This document shows, one piece after another, positions 1 through 8,927 of a stretch of DNA of 45,437 bases. Every line of letters starts with the position of its first letter. The stretch's first letter is position 1. A program made the position numbers and the translations under genes. The stretch comes from Alphaproteobacteria bacterium (GTDB taxonomy: Bacteria > Pseudomonadota > Alphaproteobacteria > SHWA01): NCBI GenBank assembly GCA_009693995.1, contig SHWA01000009.1:1-45437 (forward strand), in the 5' to 3' direction. Below the pieces are notes generated by a model. That model had not been told where the DNA came from. It did not search any database and saw nothing but the letters and a program-made list of their open reading frames with translations.

Positions 1-1
1 G

Positions 2-778
2 GCGGAGGGAGCCTCCTGGCTGTTCCGGGTCTCGCCCTACCTGGTGTTTGCGGCGGTCTGGGTCGCCGCCGCCCTGGTGCCGACGTTCGCCACGGGACTG
101 ATGTTCAGCTGGAGCGCCGACATGATCGTGATCGTCGCGCTCCTGGGCAGCGCGCGCTTCTTCCTTGCCCTCGCCGGGCTCGACGTCGGCACCAGCTTCG
201 GCGGCATCGGCTCCAGTCGCGAGATGATGATCGCCACCCTCGCCGAGCCGGCGATGCTGATGATCGTTTTCACCCTCTCGCTCCTGGCCGGCACAACCCA
301 GTTGTCGGCGGTTGCCGAGTACGTGCTGCTCGGCCGGGTCGGGCTCCAGATCTCGCTCGCCCTCGCCCTGATCGCGCTGATCATGGTGGCGATCGCCGAG
401 AATGGGCGCATACCCGTGGACAACCCGGCGACCCACCTGGAGCTCACCATGGTGCACGAGGCGATGGTGCTGGAGTATTCGGGGCGCCACTTGGCCATGA
501 TCGAGGCGGCGGCGCAGCTGAAGCTGATCCTCTATCTCTCGCTGATGGCCTGCGTGTTTGCGCCCTGGGGCATGGCGACGGGCGGGCAGGGGCTGGCCGC
601 GCTCATGGTCGGCGTGACCGTCTATGCCGCCAAGCTCGCCGCAGGCGCCGCCCTGCTCGCGTTTTTCGAGACCGCGATCGCCAAGATGCGGGTGTTCCGG
701 GTGGCCGAGTTTCTGGGTGCCGGATTGATGCTCGGCCTGATCGCCATGCTGCTTCTGTTCGTGTCGCGGAGTCTCTGA
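2..778 (+). CDS. hyfC: Hydrogenase-4-like membrane subunit HyfC/HycD (NuoH-like), 5' partial
   Basis: The reading frame is open from the left edge of the window, so the start lies upstream; 258 residues are visible. The protein is a multi-helix membrane protein of the NuoH/HycD/HyfC family, which in complex I and group 4 hydrogenases joins the peripheral redox arm to the proton-pumping membrane arm. Supporting features are the segment GTSFGGIGSSREMM (the loop facing the quinone-binding subunits), the acidic stretch ENGRIPVDNPATHLELTMVHEAM, here quoted in two parts as ENGRIPVDNPATHLEL and TMVHEAM, and the charged motif FFETAIAKMRVFR near the C-terminus. The next gene starts two bases after the stop, so it is the first visible gene of a hyfC-E-F-G-I operon. 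The family call is firm. Whether the complex is a hydrogenase is doubtful because of the large subunit downstream. Confidence 0.9.
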   Translation, partial: AEGASWLFRVSPYLVFAAVWVAAALVPTFATGLMFSWSADMIVIVALLGSARFFLALAGLDVGTSFGGIGSSREMMIATLAEPAMLMIVFTLSLLAGTTQLSAVAEYVLLGRVGLQISLALALIALIMVAIAENGRIPVDNPATHLELTMVHEAMVLEYSGRHLAMIEAAAQLKLILYLSLMACVFAPWGMATGGQGLAALMVGVTVYAAKLAAGAALLAFFETAIAKMRVFRVAEFLGAGLMLGLIAMLLLFVSRSL

Positions 779-780
779 GA

Positions 781-1443
781 ATGGGCGACCTGGTCTTCGA
801 CGTGGCCCATCTGCTCGCCGGCGGCATGGTGGTGGTGAGCTTCCTGCTGCTCTACCAGGGCCGCATGTATGCCCTGCTCAACATGTTCGCCCTGCACGCG
901 GCCCTGTTGTCGGCGGCGGTCGCCTGGCAGGCCTTGACCCAGGACGCGGCGCACCTGTTCGTCTCCGCGGCGATCGCGCTCGTGTTCAAGGCGATCGTGA
1001 TTCCGGCGGCGCTGCACCGGATCGTGGAGCGGCTCGGCATCCACCGCGCCATCGAGCCGGTGGTCGGGGTCGGCTTGACCATGCTCGCCGGCACGGTCTT
1101 GGTGGCGCTCTCGATCCTGGTGATGCTGCCGATCACCTTGGCGTCGGATGCTCTGGCGCGGGAGGAGCTGGCGTTCGCGCTCTCGGTCGTCCTGCTCGGC
1201 CTGCTGATGATGATCACCCGGCACAACGCGGTCAGCCAGGTGGTCGGATTCATGTCAATGGAGAATGGCCTGGTGCTGGCGGCGGCGGGGGCGCGCGGCA
1301 TGCCGCTCGTGGTAGAGTTCTCGGTCGCCTTCTCGATCCTGATCGCCTTCATCGTCATCGGCATCTTCCTGTTCCGCATCCGCGAGCGGTTCGACACCGT
1401 GGATCTGCAGGCGCTCGACCAGTTCCGGGGGGAGCGGCGGTGA
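781..1443 (+). CDS. hyfE: Hydrogenase-4 component E (HyfE)
   Basis: This 220-residue protein is almost entirely hydrophobic, with about seven predicted membrane helices, and matches the HyfE family, a NuoK-like small membrane subunit of formate hydrogenlyase-2 and related complexes. Recognisable points are the N-terminal helix starting MGDLVFDVAHLLAGG, the segment LMMITRHNAVSQVVGFMSME and the C-terminal basic tail after FLFRIRERFDTVD. NuoK-like subunits belong to the proton-translocating membrane arm. It starts with ATG two bases after hyfC stops, and its stop codon overlaps the GTG start of hyfF by four bases, so the genes are translationally coupled. No redox cofactor motif is present or expected. 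Confidence 0.88.
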   Translation: MGDLVFDVAHLLAGGMVVVSFLLLYQGRMYALLNMFALHAALLSAAVAWQALTQDAAHLFVSAAIALVFKAIVIPAALHRIVERLGIHRAIEPVVGVGLTMLAGTVLVALSILVMLPITLASDALAREELAFALSVVLLGLLMMITRHNAVSQVVGFMSMENGLVLAAAGARGMPLVVEFSVAFSILIAFIVIGIFLFRIRERFDTVDLQALDQFRGERR

Positions 1444-2888
1444 GCGGGACGTGGAAGAGCGGCGTCGCCGGCGTGCTGCTGATCCCGGCCCTGGCCGCGG
1501 CGCTCCTGGCGGTGATCCCCGACTACCGCTGGGGCGCCAGGATCAATGTGGCGGCGGCGGCGCTGACCGCCCTGGTCGCGCTGTCGCTGTTCGTGGCAGG
1601 GACCGGCGGCGACGACTACCTGCTGATCGACGACCTGAACGTCGTCTTCGTCGCGCTGTCGACCTTCGTCGGCTTCACCACCAGCGTGTTCAGCGCCACC
1701 TACATCGCCCACGAGCTGGAGACCGGGCGGCTGACGCCGCTTTACCTGCGCTTCTACCACGCGATGTACCAGATCCTCATGTTCAGCATGAATCTCGCCC
1801 TGGTCGCCAACAACATCGGGCTGATGTGGGTGGCGATCGAGATGGCGACGCTGACCACGGTGTTGATGGTCGGCATCTACCGCACCCACGAGGCGCTGGA
1901 GGCGGCCTGGAAGTATTTCATCCTGGCCAGCGTCGGCATCGCCCTCGCCCTCTTCGGCACGATCCTGATTTACGTGGCGGCGCAGCCGGTGGTGGGGGAG
2001 GGGCTGCCGGCGATGGCCTGGACCACGCTGTCCGGCAGCGCGCACCTCTTCGATCCCGCGCTGCTCAACCTCGCCTTCCTGTTCCTGCTCATCGGCTATG
2101 GCACCAAGGTCGGGCTGGCGCCGCTGCACGCTTGGCTGCCGGACGCCCATGCCGAGGGGCCGACGCCGATCTCGGCGGTGCTGTCCGGGCTCCTGCTCAA
2201 CGTCGCGCTCTATGCGCTGTTGCGGTTCAAGATACTGCTCGCGGCGAACGCCGGCGCGGTGGCGCCGGGACCGCTCATGGTCGCGCTCGGTCTGGGCTCG
2301 CTCGTGTTCGCCGCGTTCCTGCTCTACCGCCGCCGCGACATCAAGCGGTTCTTCGCCTATTCCTCGGTGGAGCACATGGGCATCTGCACCTTCGCCTTCG
2401 GCATGGGGGGGGCGCTCGCCAACTTCGCCGGCCTCCTGCACATGACCATGCACAGCCTGACCAAGTCGGCGATCTTCTTCGCCGTCGGCCACATCGCCCA
2501 GGTGACCGGCACCCAGCGCATGGAAGGGATCCGTGGGCTCACCGTGTCGCACCCGGCGCTCGGGTGGGGGCTCGTCTTCGGCGTCGTAGCAATCGCCGGG
2601 CTGCCGCCGTTCGGTCTCTTCACCAGCGAGTTCCTGGTGGTGACCTCGACCTTCGCGCGGGCGCCCTATCTCGCCGTACCGCTCGGGCTCGGGCTCCTGA
2701 TCGGGCTCGGTGCGCTCTTGTTGCGGCTGCAGCAGGTGGCGTTCGGTGCGCCGCTGGCGCAGACCCAGCCGGCGCGCGCCTCACTCGTGCCGCTCTACGC
2801 CCATCTCGCGCTGGTGTTCCTGTGCGGCGTCTACCTGCCGCGCGCCGTGGTCGACTGGTTCCAGCATGTCGCCGCCCGACTCGGCTGA
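1440..2888 (+). CDS. hyfF: Hydrogenase-4 component F (antiporter-like proton-pumping subunit)
   Basis: This 482-residue polytopic protein belongs to the NuoN/NuoM/Mrp antiporter family (proton_antipo_M) and is closest in style to HyfF. It would move protons across the inner membrane, driven by electron transfer in the peripheral arm. The conserved charged residues of antiporter-like subunits are visible: a Glu in WVAIEMATLTT (TM5 region), a Lys in YGTKVGLAPLHAWLPDAHAE (TM7 region) with the following PTPISA, and RRRDIKRFFAYSSVEHMG (TM8 region). The GTG start at 1440 overlaps the hyfE stop, and the end overlaps the next gene by 23 bases. The membrane arm therefore looks intact even though the catalytic large subunit has lost its metal ligands. 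Confidence 0.9.
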   Translation: MSGTWKSGVAGVLLIPALAAALLAVIPDYRWGARINVAAAALTALVALSLFVAGTGGDDYLLIDDLNVVFVALSTFVGFTTSVFSATYIAHELETGRLTPLYLRFYHAMYQILMFSMNLALVANNIGLMWVAIEMATLTTVLMVGIYRTHEALEAAWKYFILASVGIALALFGTILIYVAAQPVVGEGLPAMAWTTLSGSAHLFDPALLNLAFLFLLIGYGTKVGLAPLHAWLPDAHAEGPTPISAVLSGLLLNVALYALLRFKILLAANAGAVAPGPLMVALGLGSLVFAAFLLYRRRDIKRFFAYSSVEHMGICTFAFGMGGALANFAGLLHMTMHSLTKSAIFFAVGHIAQVTGTQRMEGIRGLTVSHPALGWGLVFGVVAIAGLPPFGLFTSEFLVVTSTFARAPYLAVPLGLGLLIGLGALLLRLQQVAFGAPLAQTQPARASLVPLYAHLALVFLCGVYLPRAVVDWFQHVAARLG

Positions 2889-4374
2889 GGCACTCGACAC
2901 TCTGCTCGCCGGCGCACGTGCCCTCGCCGATCACGCGCCCTATCCGCGCGTCCTCCTGGCGCCGGCCGCGTGGGAGCGGCTGGCGGGCGAGCTTGCCGCC
3001 GGCACGCTCGACCTGCTCGCCTTCTTCGGCGAGGCGGGTGCCGTGCACGCCGTGGTGCGCGCGCCGGGGAGCGGGCGGATCGCGGTCCTCTCCCTCGCCT
3101 GCCCGGAGGGTCGCTTTCCTTCGTTGGGCCGCGTGCACGCGCCGGCGATCCGGCTGGAGCGGGCGATCCGCGATCTCCACGGCCTGGTGCCGGAGGGCGC
3201 GGCGGATGCGCGCCCCTGGCTCGATCATGGCCGCTGGCCGGGCTCGGCCGGCCCGGTCGCCTATCCGTTCCTCGCGGCCGAGGGCGACAATTTGCACCAG
3301 ATCCCGGTCGGGCCGGTCCATGCCGGCATCATCGAGCCCGGCCATTTCCGCTTCTTTGCCAGCGGCGAGACCGTGGTCCGATTGGAAGCGCGGCTCGGCT
3401 ACGCCCACAAAGGGACCGAGGCGCTGCTGGCGGGCGCGGACCTCGTGCGGGCCGCGCGGCTGGTCGGCCGCGTCTCGGGCGACGCGACGGTAGCCTACGG
3501 CATCGCCTTCGCCCGCGCCGTCGAGGCGGCGCTGCGTGTGCCGCCGCCGCCCAGGGCCGACTGGCTGCGGGCCTTGATGGCGGAGCTCGAGCGCATCGCC
3601 AATCACCTCGGCGACATCGGCGCGATCTGCAACGACGCTTCCTTCACCCTGCTGCACGCGCACCTCGGCATCTTGCGCGAGCGTACCCTACAGGCGTCCG
3701 CCGCCGCATTCGGGCACCGGCTGATGATGGACCGCGTGGTGCCCGGCGGGGTCGCGGTGGATCTTGCGGTGGAGGGTGCCGCCGCCATCGGTCGCCTGAT
3801 CCGCCAGGTGCAGGCCGAACTGCCGGAGCTGATCGATCTCTATGACAACACGGCCAGCCTGCAGGACCGCACGGTCGCGACCGGCATCGTCGGGGCTGCG
3901 CTGGTGCGCCGGTTCGCCGCCGGCGGCTTCGTCGGCCGCGCCTCGGGACGCGCCTTCGATGCGCGCCGCAGGGTTCCCTATCCGCCCTACGACGCGCTCC
4001 GCTTCGACGTGCCGGTGTTGAACGAGGGCGATGTCAACGCCCGGGTCTGGGTGCGCATCCGGGAAGTGCAGGCGAGCCTCGGCCTGCTGGAGCAGATTCT
4101 GGCCGGACTGCCGGGGGGCGCCACGCGCCACGCCCTTCCCGAAGGCGGGCCGGGCGCGGCGCGCGAGGGCCTGGCGATCGTGGAATCGTTCCGCGGCGAC
4201 GTGCTGGTCTGGGTCAGGATCGGGGCCGACGGGCGGGTGGTCCGCTGTCACCCGCGCGATCCCTCGTGGTTCCAGTGGCCTCTTCTGGAGGCGGCGGTCG
4301 AGGGCAACATCGTCGCCGACTTCCCGCTCTGCAACAAATCGTTCAACTGCTCCTATTCCGGCCACGATCTGTAG
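2866..4374 (+). CDS. hyfG: HyfG-like large subunit (NuoC-NuoD fusion) without [NiFe] ligand motifs
   Basis: The 502-residue protein has an N-terminal NuoC-like part (about 1-125) and a NuoD/[NiFe]-hydrogenase large-subunit part (about 140-502). I chose ATG 2866 because residues further upstream are only a shadow of hyfF. The large-subunit fold is marked by LHQIPVGPVHAGIIEPGHFR and the LGYAHKG segment. In true group 4 hydrogenases an N-terminal RVCGIC motif and a C-terminal DPCxxC motif hold the nickel-iron site. Here the first reads RVSGDATV (residues 202-209) with no cysteine, and the C-terminal end reads FNCSYSGHDL, leaving at most one of four ligands (Cys495). There is also no C-terminal maturation peptide after that site. 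The protein therefore probably cannot bind [NiFe] and belongs with the Ehr-type hydrogenase-related complexes. The real substrate or electron donor is unknown. Confidence 0.88.
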   Translation: MSPPDSAEALDTLLAGARALADHAPYPRVLLAPAAWERLAGELAAGTLDLLAFFGEAGAVHAVVRAPGSGRIAVLSLACPEGRFPSLGRVHAPAIRLERAIRDLHGLVPEGAADARPWLDHGRWPGSAGPVAYPFLAAEGDNLHQIPVGPVHAGIIEPGHFRFFASGETVVRLEARLGYAHKGTEALLAGADLVRAARLVGRVSGDATVAYGIAFARAVEAALRVPPPPRADWLRALMAELERIANHLGDIGAICNDASFTLLHAHLGILRERTLQASAAAFGHRLMMDRVVPGGVAVDLAVEGAAAIGRLIRQVQAELPELIDLYDNTASLQDRTVATGIVGAALVRRFAAGGFVGRASGRAFDARRRVPYPPYDALRFDVPVLNEGDVNARVWVRIREVQASLGLLEQILAGLPGGATRHALPEGGPGAAREGLAIVESFRGDVLVWVRIGADGRVVRCHPRDPSWFQWPLLEAAVEGNIVADFPLCNKSFNCSYSGHDL

Positions 4375-4380
4375 GCAGCC

Positions 4381-4923
4381 ATGCGCAAGCGTCTGTTCCA
4401 GAATATCCTGACCCGGCCGGTGACGATCGACGCGCCGGCGCCGGGAGAGGCCGAGTTGGCCGCCGTCGCCGCCGCGCTCCAAGAGCGCGCACGTCGGTGC
4501 CTCGGGCGCAGCCTGGCGATCCGCGAGGTCGATGCCGGCAGTTGCAACGGCTGCGAGCTGGAGATCCACGCGCTCAACAACGCGGTCTACGATCTGGAGC
4601 GCTTCGGCATCCGCTTCGTCGCCTCGCCGCGGCATGCCGACGTGCTCCTGGTGACCGGGCCCGTCACGCGCAACATGGAGGAGGCGCTGCGCCGGACCTG
4701 CGACGCGACCCCGGCGCCGAAATGGGTGGTGGCGGTCGGCGACTGCGGCGTCGATGGCGGCGTCTTCCGCGGCAGTGCGGCTTGCGTCGGCGGGGTCAGC
4801 GCGGTGCTGCCGGTCGACCTCCGCATCCCCGGCTGCCCACCGACGCCGCTCGATCTGCTGAAGGGGCTGCTCGCGCTGCTCGAGGGTCAGGCGACCGTCA
4901 AGCCTCGCGCGGCGCCTCGGTGA
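4381..4923 (+). CDS. hyfI: HyfI-like small subunit (NuoB-like 4Fe-4S protein)
   Basis: This 180-residue protein is the NuoB/HyfI-type subunit that carries the proximal 4Fe-4S cluster next to the large subunit. Four cysteines in the expected spacing are present: Cys55 and Cys58 in SCNGCELE, Cys122 in VAVGDCGVDGGVF, and Cys152 in IPGCPPTP. So the cluster site is kept although the [NiFe] site of its partner is lost. It starts six bases after hyfG and is the last gene of the operon. Its 3' end overlaps the convergent permease gene by 26 bases (4898-4923), leaving no room for an intergenic terminator. Confidence 0.9.
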   Translation: MRKRLFQNILTRPVTIDAPAPGEAELAAVAAALQERARRCLGRSLAIREVDAGSCNGCELEIHALNNAVYDLERFGIRFVASPRHADVLLVTGPVTRNMEEALRRTCDATPAPKWVVAVGDCGVDGGVFRGSAACVGGVSAVLPVDLRIPGCPPTPLDLLKGLLALLEGQATVKPRAAPR

Positions 4924-6622
4924 TGCGCCGCCGCCACGCCTGGGTGCGAGCGAGCAAGCCGCGGGTCACGAGCGTGTGGACGATGCGCACGGCGGCCGAG
5001 GTGGTGAAGATCAGGAGCGCCATGGCGGCGGCCGGGGCGGTGTCGCCGGCGTCGTCCATGTTGAGCACGGCGACCGAAGCGAGCGTGGTGTCGGGCGAAT
5101 AGAGGAACACCACGCCCGAGACCGTGGTCATCGCATTGACGAACAGATAGAGCGCGATCTCGAACACTGTCGGCAGCGACACCGGCAGGGTTACGCTGAG
5201 GAAGCTGCGCCAGATCGGCACCTTGAGCGAGACCGCGACAGTCTCGAACTCGGGGTCGAGCTGCTTGAGCTGGGTGATCGCCGTCAGGTGCGCGACCGCA
5301 TAGAAGTGGACGATGGTGTTGAGCACCAGGATCGCCATGGTGCCGTAGATGGCGCCGAGAGGATTGGCGGGTGCGTTGAAAAAGAAGATATACGCCAGGC
5401 CGAGGACGATCCCCGGCACCGCGAGCGGCAAGAGCGCAAGGAGCTGCGTCGCCGCGCCCAGCCAGCGCAACCCCCGCGTCTTCTCCACCAGGAAGGCCAG
5501 GGTGAAGACGAACAGGCTGCCGAGCAGGGCCGACCAGCCGGCCAATGTGAGGGAGTTGCGGTAGCTCCCCCAGCCGCCACCGTCCACGTTGTCGAAGTCG
5601 AAATGGCCGAGCGTGAACGACAGGTCGTAGGGCCACAGCTTGATCGAGGCGGCGAAGGCGGCGACGGCAATGATGCCGACGATCACCACCGCGACCGCCG
5701 TGCAGAAGAGCGCCGCGGCCGCATCGACGGCCGGGCTCGGCTTCGGTGCAAGCGGCACCGAGCGTGCACCTAGAAGCGCCACCTGCCGGCCGGCGGCGAA
5801 TCGGTCGGCGACGAAGGCGAGGGCGGCCGGCACCAGCAGGATCAGCCCGACCACCGCCCCCATCTGGAAGTTCTGCTGGCCGATCACCTGCTTGTAGACG
5901 TCGGTGGCGAGCACGTTGTAGTGGCCGCCAATCACCTTCGGCACGCCGAAGTCGGTGATCACCAGGGTGAAGACGACGAAGGCGGCGCTGATCAGGCCGT
6001 AGCGCACCCCCGGCAGGGTGACCGCGAAGAACGTGCGCAGCCGCCCGGCGCGGAGCGATTCCGCCGCCTCATACAGGCGCTGATCGGCGGTGGCGAAGGC
6101 GGTCAGCAGGATGATCAGGGCATGGGGGAAGGTCCAGAACACCTCGCCCATGACAATGCCGATCGGCCCATAAATCGAGGCGCCGAAAAGGAGGCCCTTG
6201 AGCAGACCCTGGTTGCCGAACAGGTAGACCAGGCTGATCGCCGGCAAGAGCGAGGGCGCCAGGATCGGCACCAGGGCGACGGCGCGGAACAGCCCCTTCG
6301 CCGGCATGCAGCTCCGCGTCAGGCACCAGGCGAAGGCGAAGGCGAGCGTGACGCAGATGGCGGTCGCGAGCAGGGCGACGAACAGGCTGTGGTGCAGCGA
6401 GCGCAGCAGCGCCGGGCTCTCGGCGTAGGCGAGGAAATTGGCGAGCCCGACAAAGCCGCCCGCGCGATCCTGGAACGCCTTGACCAGCAGCGTCGCAAGG
6501 GGCGCAACCACGGTGAGAGTGAGCAGCAGGAACCCGACCCCGAGGCCGAGGCGCATGATCAGGTCGTCGCGGCTCGCGCCCAGACGCCGCCTTCGCATCC
6601 CCGGTTCGGCCGTGGCGATCAC
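4898..6622 (-). CDS. ABC transporter permease, fused two-domain (2-aminoethylphosphonate type, PhnU2-like)
   Basis: The 574-residue inner-membrane protein consists of two fused binding-protein-dependent transport permease domains (about 12 helices). The first EAA-type loop is near EAAESLRAGRLRTFFAVTLP and the second near VAVSLKVPIWRSFLSVTLP. Fused permeases of this length occur in Fe(III) and in the 2-aminoethylphosphonate (PhnU2-type) importers; the binding protein in this cluster favours the second. I chose GTG 6622, which overlaps the stop of the ATPase gene as GTGA; the upstream frame is only a shadow of the ATPase. It is the last gene of a binding protein-ATPase-permease operon and converges on hyfI. 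Confidence 0.8.
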   Translation of the reverse strand: MIATAEPGMRRRRLGASRDDLIMRLGLGVGFLLLTLTVVAPLATLLVKAFQDRAGGFVGLANFLAYAESPALLRSLHHSLFVALLATAICVTLAFAFAWCLTRSCMPAKGLFRAVALVPILAPSLLPAISLVYLFGNQGLLKGLLFGASIYGPIGIVMGEVFWTFPHALIILLTAFATADQRLYEAAESLRAGRLRTFFAVTLPGVRYGLISAAFVVFTLVITDFGVPKVIGGHYNVLATDVYKQVIGQQNFQMGAVVGLILLVPAALAFVADRFAAGRQVALLGARSVPLAPKPSPAVDAAAALFCTAVAVVIVGIIAVAAFAASIKLWPYDLSFTLGHFDFDNVDGGGWGSYRNSLTLAGWSALLGSLFVFTLAFLVEKTRGLRWLGAATQLLALLPLAVPGIVLGLAYIFFFNAPANPLGAIYGTMAILVLNTIVHFYAVAHLTAITQLKQLDPEFETVAVSLKVPIWRSFLSVTLPVSLPTVFEIALYLFVNAMTTVSGVVFLYSPDTTLASVAVLNMDDAGDTAPAAAMALLIFTTSAAVRIVHTLVTRGLLARTQAWRRRITEAPREA

Positions 6623-7746
6623 CGCGGCCAGCCGAAAAAGACCCGCAGGCGATCGCGCGGGAGCGCGGCCTCGACCCACTCGCCGGGCCGCAGCGCCAGG
6701 TCGCGCACCGCCTGCGCCGAGAGGTCCGCTTCCAGCGGTGCCGCGATGCCCCGCGGCGCCAGATGGGCGGTGTAATAGCTGCCCATGAACTCCAGCCGTT
6801 CGACCCGGGCTGAGACCATGTTCGCGCAATCGCCGGATGCCCTGCCGATGGCGATGTCCTCGGGACGGATGCAGAGGGTGACCGTCTCGGTTGTCCCCTC
6901 GCACGCCCCCGCCGCACAGTGGAGCGTCACATCGCCGACCGCGACCCGGTCACCGGGCAGGCGCCGGCCGGGAAGCACGTTCATGCGCCCCAGGAACTCG
7001 GCGACGAAGGGCGTGGCGGGGTGGCGGTAGACCTGCTCCGGCGTGCCGATCTGATCGATCCGGCCCTGGGCCATGACCACGATCCGGTCGGCCATGGTGA
7101 GGGCTTCTTCCTGGTCGTGGGTCACCATCACGGTGGTGACGCCGAGCCGGCGCTGGAGGGCGCGAATCTCGCCGCGCAGGCGTGCGCGCACTTGGGCGTC
7201 GAGCGCCGAGAGCGGCTCGTCCAGCAGCAGCAGCGAGGGCGCCGGTGCGAGCGCGCGCGCCAACGCGACGCGCTGCTGCTGGCCGCCGGAAAGCTGAGCC
7301 GGGAACTTGTCGGCCTGCTCGGCGAGGCCGACCAGGTCGAGCAGCTCCGCCACCCGCTCCCGTACCCGGAGGCGCGCGAGGCCCCGGTTCTCGATCCCGA
7401 AGGCGACGTTGCGGGCGACCGTGAGGTTGGGAAAGAGCGCGTAGGACTGGAACACGATGCCGAAATCGCGGCGCGCCGCCGGCAGCGCCGAGATCTCGGC
7501 GCCGGCCTGGAAGACCTGCCCCGTGGTCTGGGCATCCAGTCCGGCGATGATCCGCAAGAGAGTCGTCTTGCCGCAGCCCGACGGCCCGACGCAGCAGATG
7601 AACTCGCCTTTGAACACCTCGAGCGAGATGCCGTGGAGCGCGGTGAACCGGCCGAACTGCTTGGCGATGTCGACCAGCCGAAGAAAGGCCTCGGGCCGTG
7701 GCATAGCCGCGCCGACGGGTACCGGAACGTCGGCGAGCGTGACCAC
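6619..7746 (-). CDS. ABC transporter ATP-binding protein (2-aminoethylphosphonate type, PhnT2-like)
   Basis: This 375-residue ATPase of the CUT1/PotA-like group shows Walker A (GPSGCGKT, residues 54-61), Q-loop (FQSYALFPNLTV), signature (LSGGQQQRVALARAL), Walker B with D-loop (LLLLDEPLSALD) and switch histidine (MVTHDQEEA). The C-terminal third is a TOBE-type regulatory domain. The listed start is GTG 7746; an ATG at 7704 (MPRPEAFLRL) is a real alternative, and neither has a clear ribosome-binding site. The stop overlaps the permease start by four bases. With the binding protein next to it, the likely substrate is 2-aminoethylphosphonate or a related phosphonate; the ATPase alone would not tell. 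Confidence 0.85.
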   Translation of the reverse strand: MVTLADVPVPVGAAMPRPEAFLRLVDIAKQFGRFTALHGISLEVFKGEFICCVGPSGCGKTTLLRIIAGLDAQTTGQVFQAGAEISALPAARRDFGIVFQSYALFPNLTVARNVAFGIENRGLARLRVRERVAELLDLVGLAEQADKFPAQLSGGQQQRVALARALAPAPSLLLLDEPLSALDAQVRARLRGEIRALQRRLGVTTVMVTHDQEEALTMADRIVVMAQGRIDQIGTPEQVYRHPATPFVAEFLGRMNVLPGRRLPGDRVAVGDVTLHCAAGACEGTTETVTLCIRPEDIAIGRASGDCANMVSARVERLEFMGSYYTAHLAPRGIAAPLEADLSAQAVRDLALRPGEWVEAALPRDRLRVFFGWPR

Positions 7747-7798
7747 GGAAATCAGTCAATCCGCGGGCGCAGGCGAGCCCGCGCCCGCCCGCCCCCGC

Positions 7799-8839
7799 TC
7801 AGGACTTCGGCTCCGACTTGCCGTCGTAGCGCGTCTGCCATTCCTTCAGGATCCGCTCGCGGTTCTTGGCGGCCCAGGCGAAGTCGTTCTTGATCATCAT
7901 CGTGGCGATGGTCTCGGGCAGATGGGGCAGGGGCTTGGCCACGCCTGGCAAGGCCACGACCGCGAAATTCTTGGCGTAGAACTCGTTCGCCTCGCGGCTG
8001 ACGCTGAAATCGACTAGCTTGCGGGCCGCCTCCACGCGCTTGGAGCCCTTCAGGATCGCGGTCGCCTCCATGTCCCACCCGAGGCCTTCCTTGGGGAACA
8101 CCAGGTCGATGGGCGCACCCTTCGCCTTCTCCGAGGAGGCACGGTATTCGAAGGAGAAGCCGATCGGGTACTCGCCGGTCGCCGCCATGCGCGCCGGCTT
8201 CGAGCCGGAGTGGGTATAGACCGCCATGTTGTCGTGGAGCGCGTCCATGAACTTCCAGCCCTCGGCCTCGCCGAAGAGCTGCAGCCAGCTCGAGACCATC
8301 AGGTAGCCGGTGCCCGAGGAATTGGGGTTCGGCATCACCAGGGCGCCCTTGTAGATCGGCTTGGCCAGGTCCTTCCACGACTCGGGCTTGGGCAGGTTGC
8401 GCTTCTGCGCCTCGACCGTATTGAAGGCGACGGTTGCCATCCACGCGTCCATGCCGGTCCAGGCCGGCGGCGACTTGGGGTCGCGGAAGTTGGCGGTGAC
8501 GGCCTCGAGACCCTTGGGCGCATATGTGTCGAGCATGCCTTCCTGGTCGAGCAGCATCAGGCTGGTGGCCGCCACGCGCCATACCACGTCGGCCTGGGGA
8601 TTGGCCTTCTCGGCCAAGAGGCGCGCGGTGATGATGCCGGTGGAATCGCGCACCAATTTGATGGTGATGTCAGGGTTCTGCTTCTCGAACCCTTCCTTGT
8701 AGGCCTTGATCTGATCCGCCTCGAGGGCGGTATAGACCACGAGCTCGGTGGCCGCCGTAGCCGGCCCCGACCCGATGGCGCCGGCGAGGGTGAGGGTCGC
8801 CAGCAGCAGTGCGCCGCGTCTGGTCAGCTTGGTCTGCAT
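7799..8839 (-). CDS. Periplasmic substrate-binding protein, putative 2-aminoethylphosphonate binding (PhnS2-like)
   Basis: The 346-residue protein has a signal peptide (MQTKLTRRGALLLATLTLAG, cleavage probably after a later ATAA) and a family 1 extracellular solute-binding fold. Segments such as VYTALEADQIKAYKEGFEK, DSTGIITARLLAEKANPQAD, MPNPNSSGTGYL and IDLVFPKEGLGWDMEATAI match what I know of the putative 2-aminoethylphosphonate-binding family better than the ferric-iron or spermidine groups. The SD sequence AGGAGAG lies seven bases before ATG 8839. It heads the operon with the ATPase and permease downstream, and a PHO box lies about 90 bases upstream. No phosphonate-degrading enzyme is recognisable in the window, so the substrate is inferred from family and regulation. 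Confidence 0.8.
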   Translation of the reverse strand: MQTKLTRRGALLLATLTLAGAIGSGPATAATELVVYTALEADQIKAYKEGFEKQNPDITIKLVRDSTGIITARLLAEKANPQADVVWRVAATSLMLLDQEGMLDTYAPKGLEAVTANFRDPKSPPAWTGMDAWMATVAFNTVEAQKRNLPKPESWKDLAKPIYKGALVMPNPNSSGTGYLMVSSWLQLFGEAEGWKFMDALHDNMAVYTHSGSKPARMAATGEYPIGFSFEYRASSEKAKGAPIDLVFPKEGLGWDMEATAILKGSKRVEAARKLVDFSVSREANEFYAKNFAVVALPGVAKPLPHLPETIATMMIKNDFAWAAKNRERILKEWQTRYDGKSEPKS

Positions 8840-8927
8840 TCAGCCTCTCCTGTGGTTGTCGGGGGCGCCGGCCATGCTGCCAAGCCAGTGGCATTTGGCG
8901 ACCCGTGCGAGAACGTAGACGAGCGTG

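Noticed and set aside
1451-3493. A 680-codon open frame on the plus strand overlapping hyfF and hyfG
   Set aside because: Arg/Ala/Gly-rich shadow frame; the overlapping hyfF and hyfG have clear family motifs and coupled starts.
1-4923. A functional [NiFe] hydrogenase or formate hydrogenlyase
   Set aside because: The metal-binding CxxC motifs of the large subunit are missing, and no formate dehydrogenase gene is seen in the visible part.
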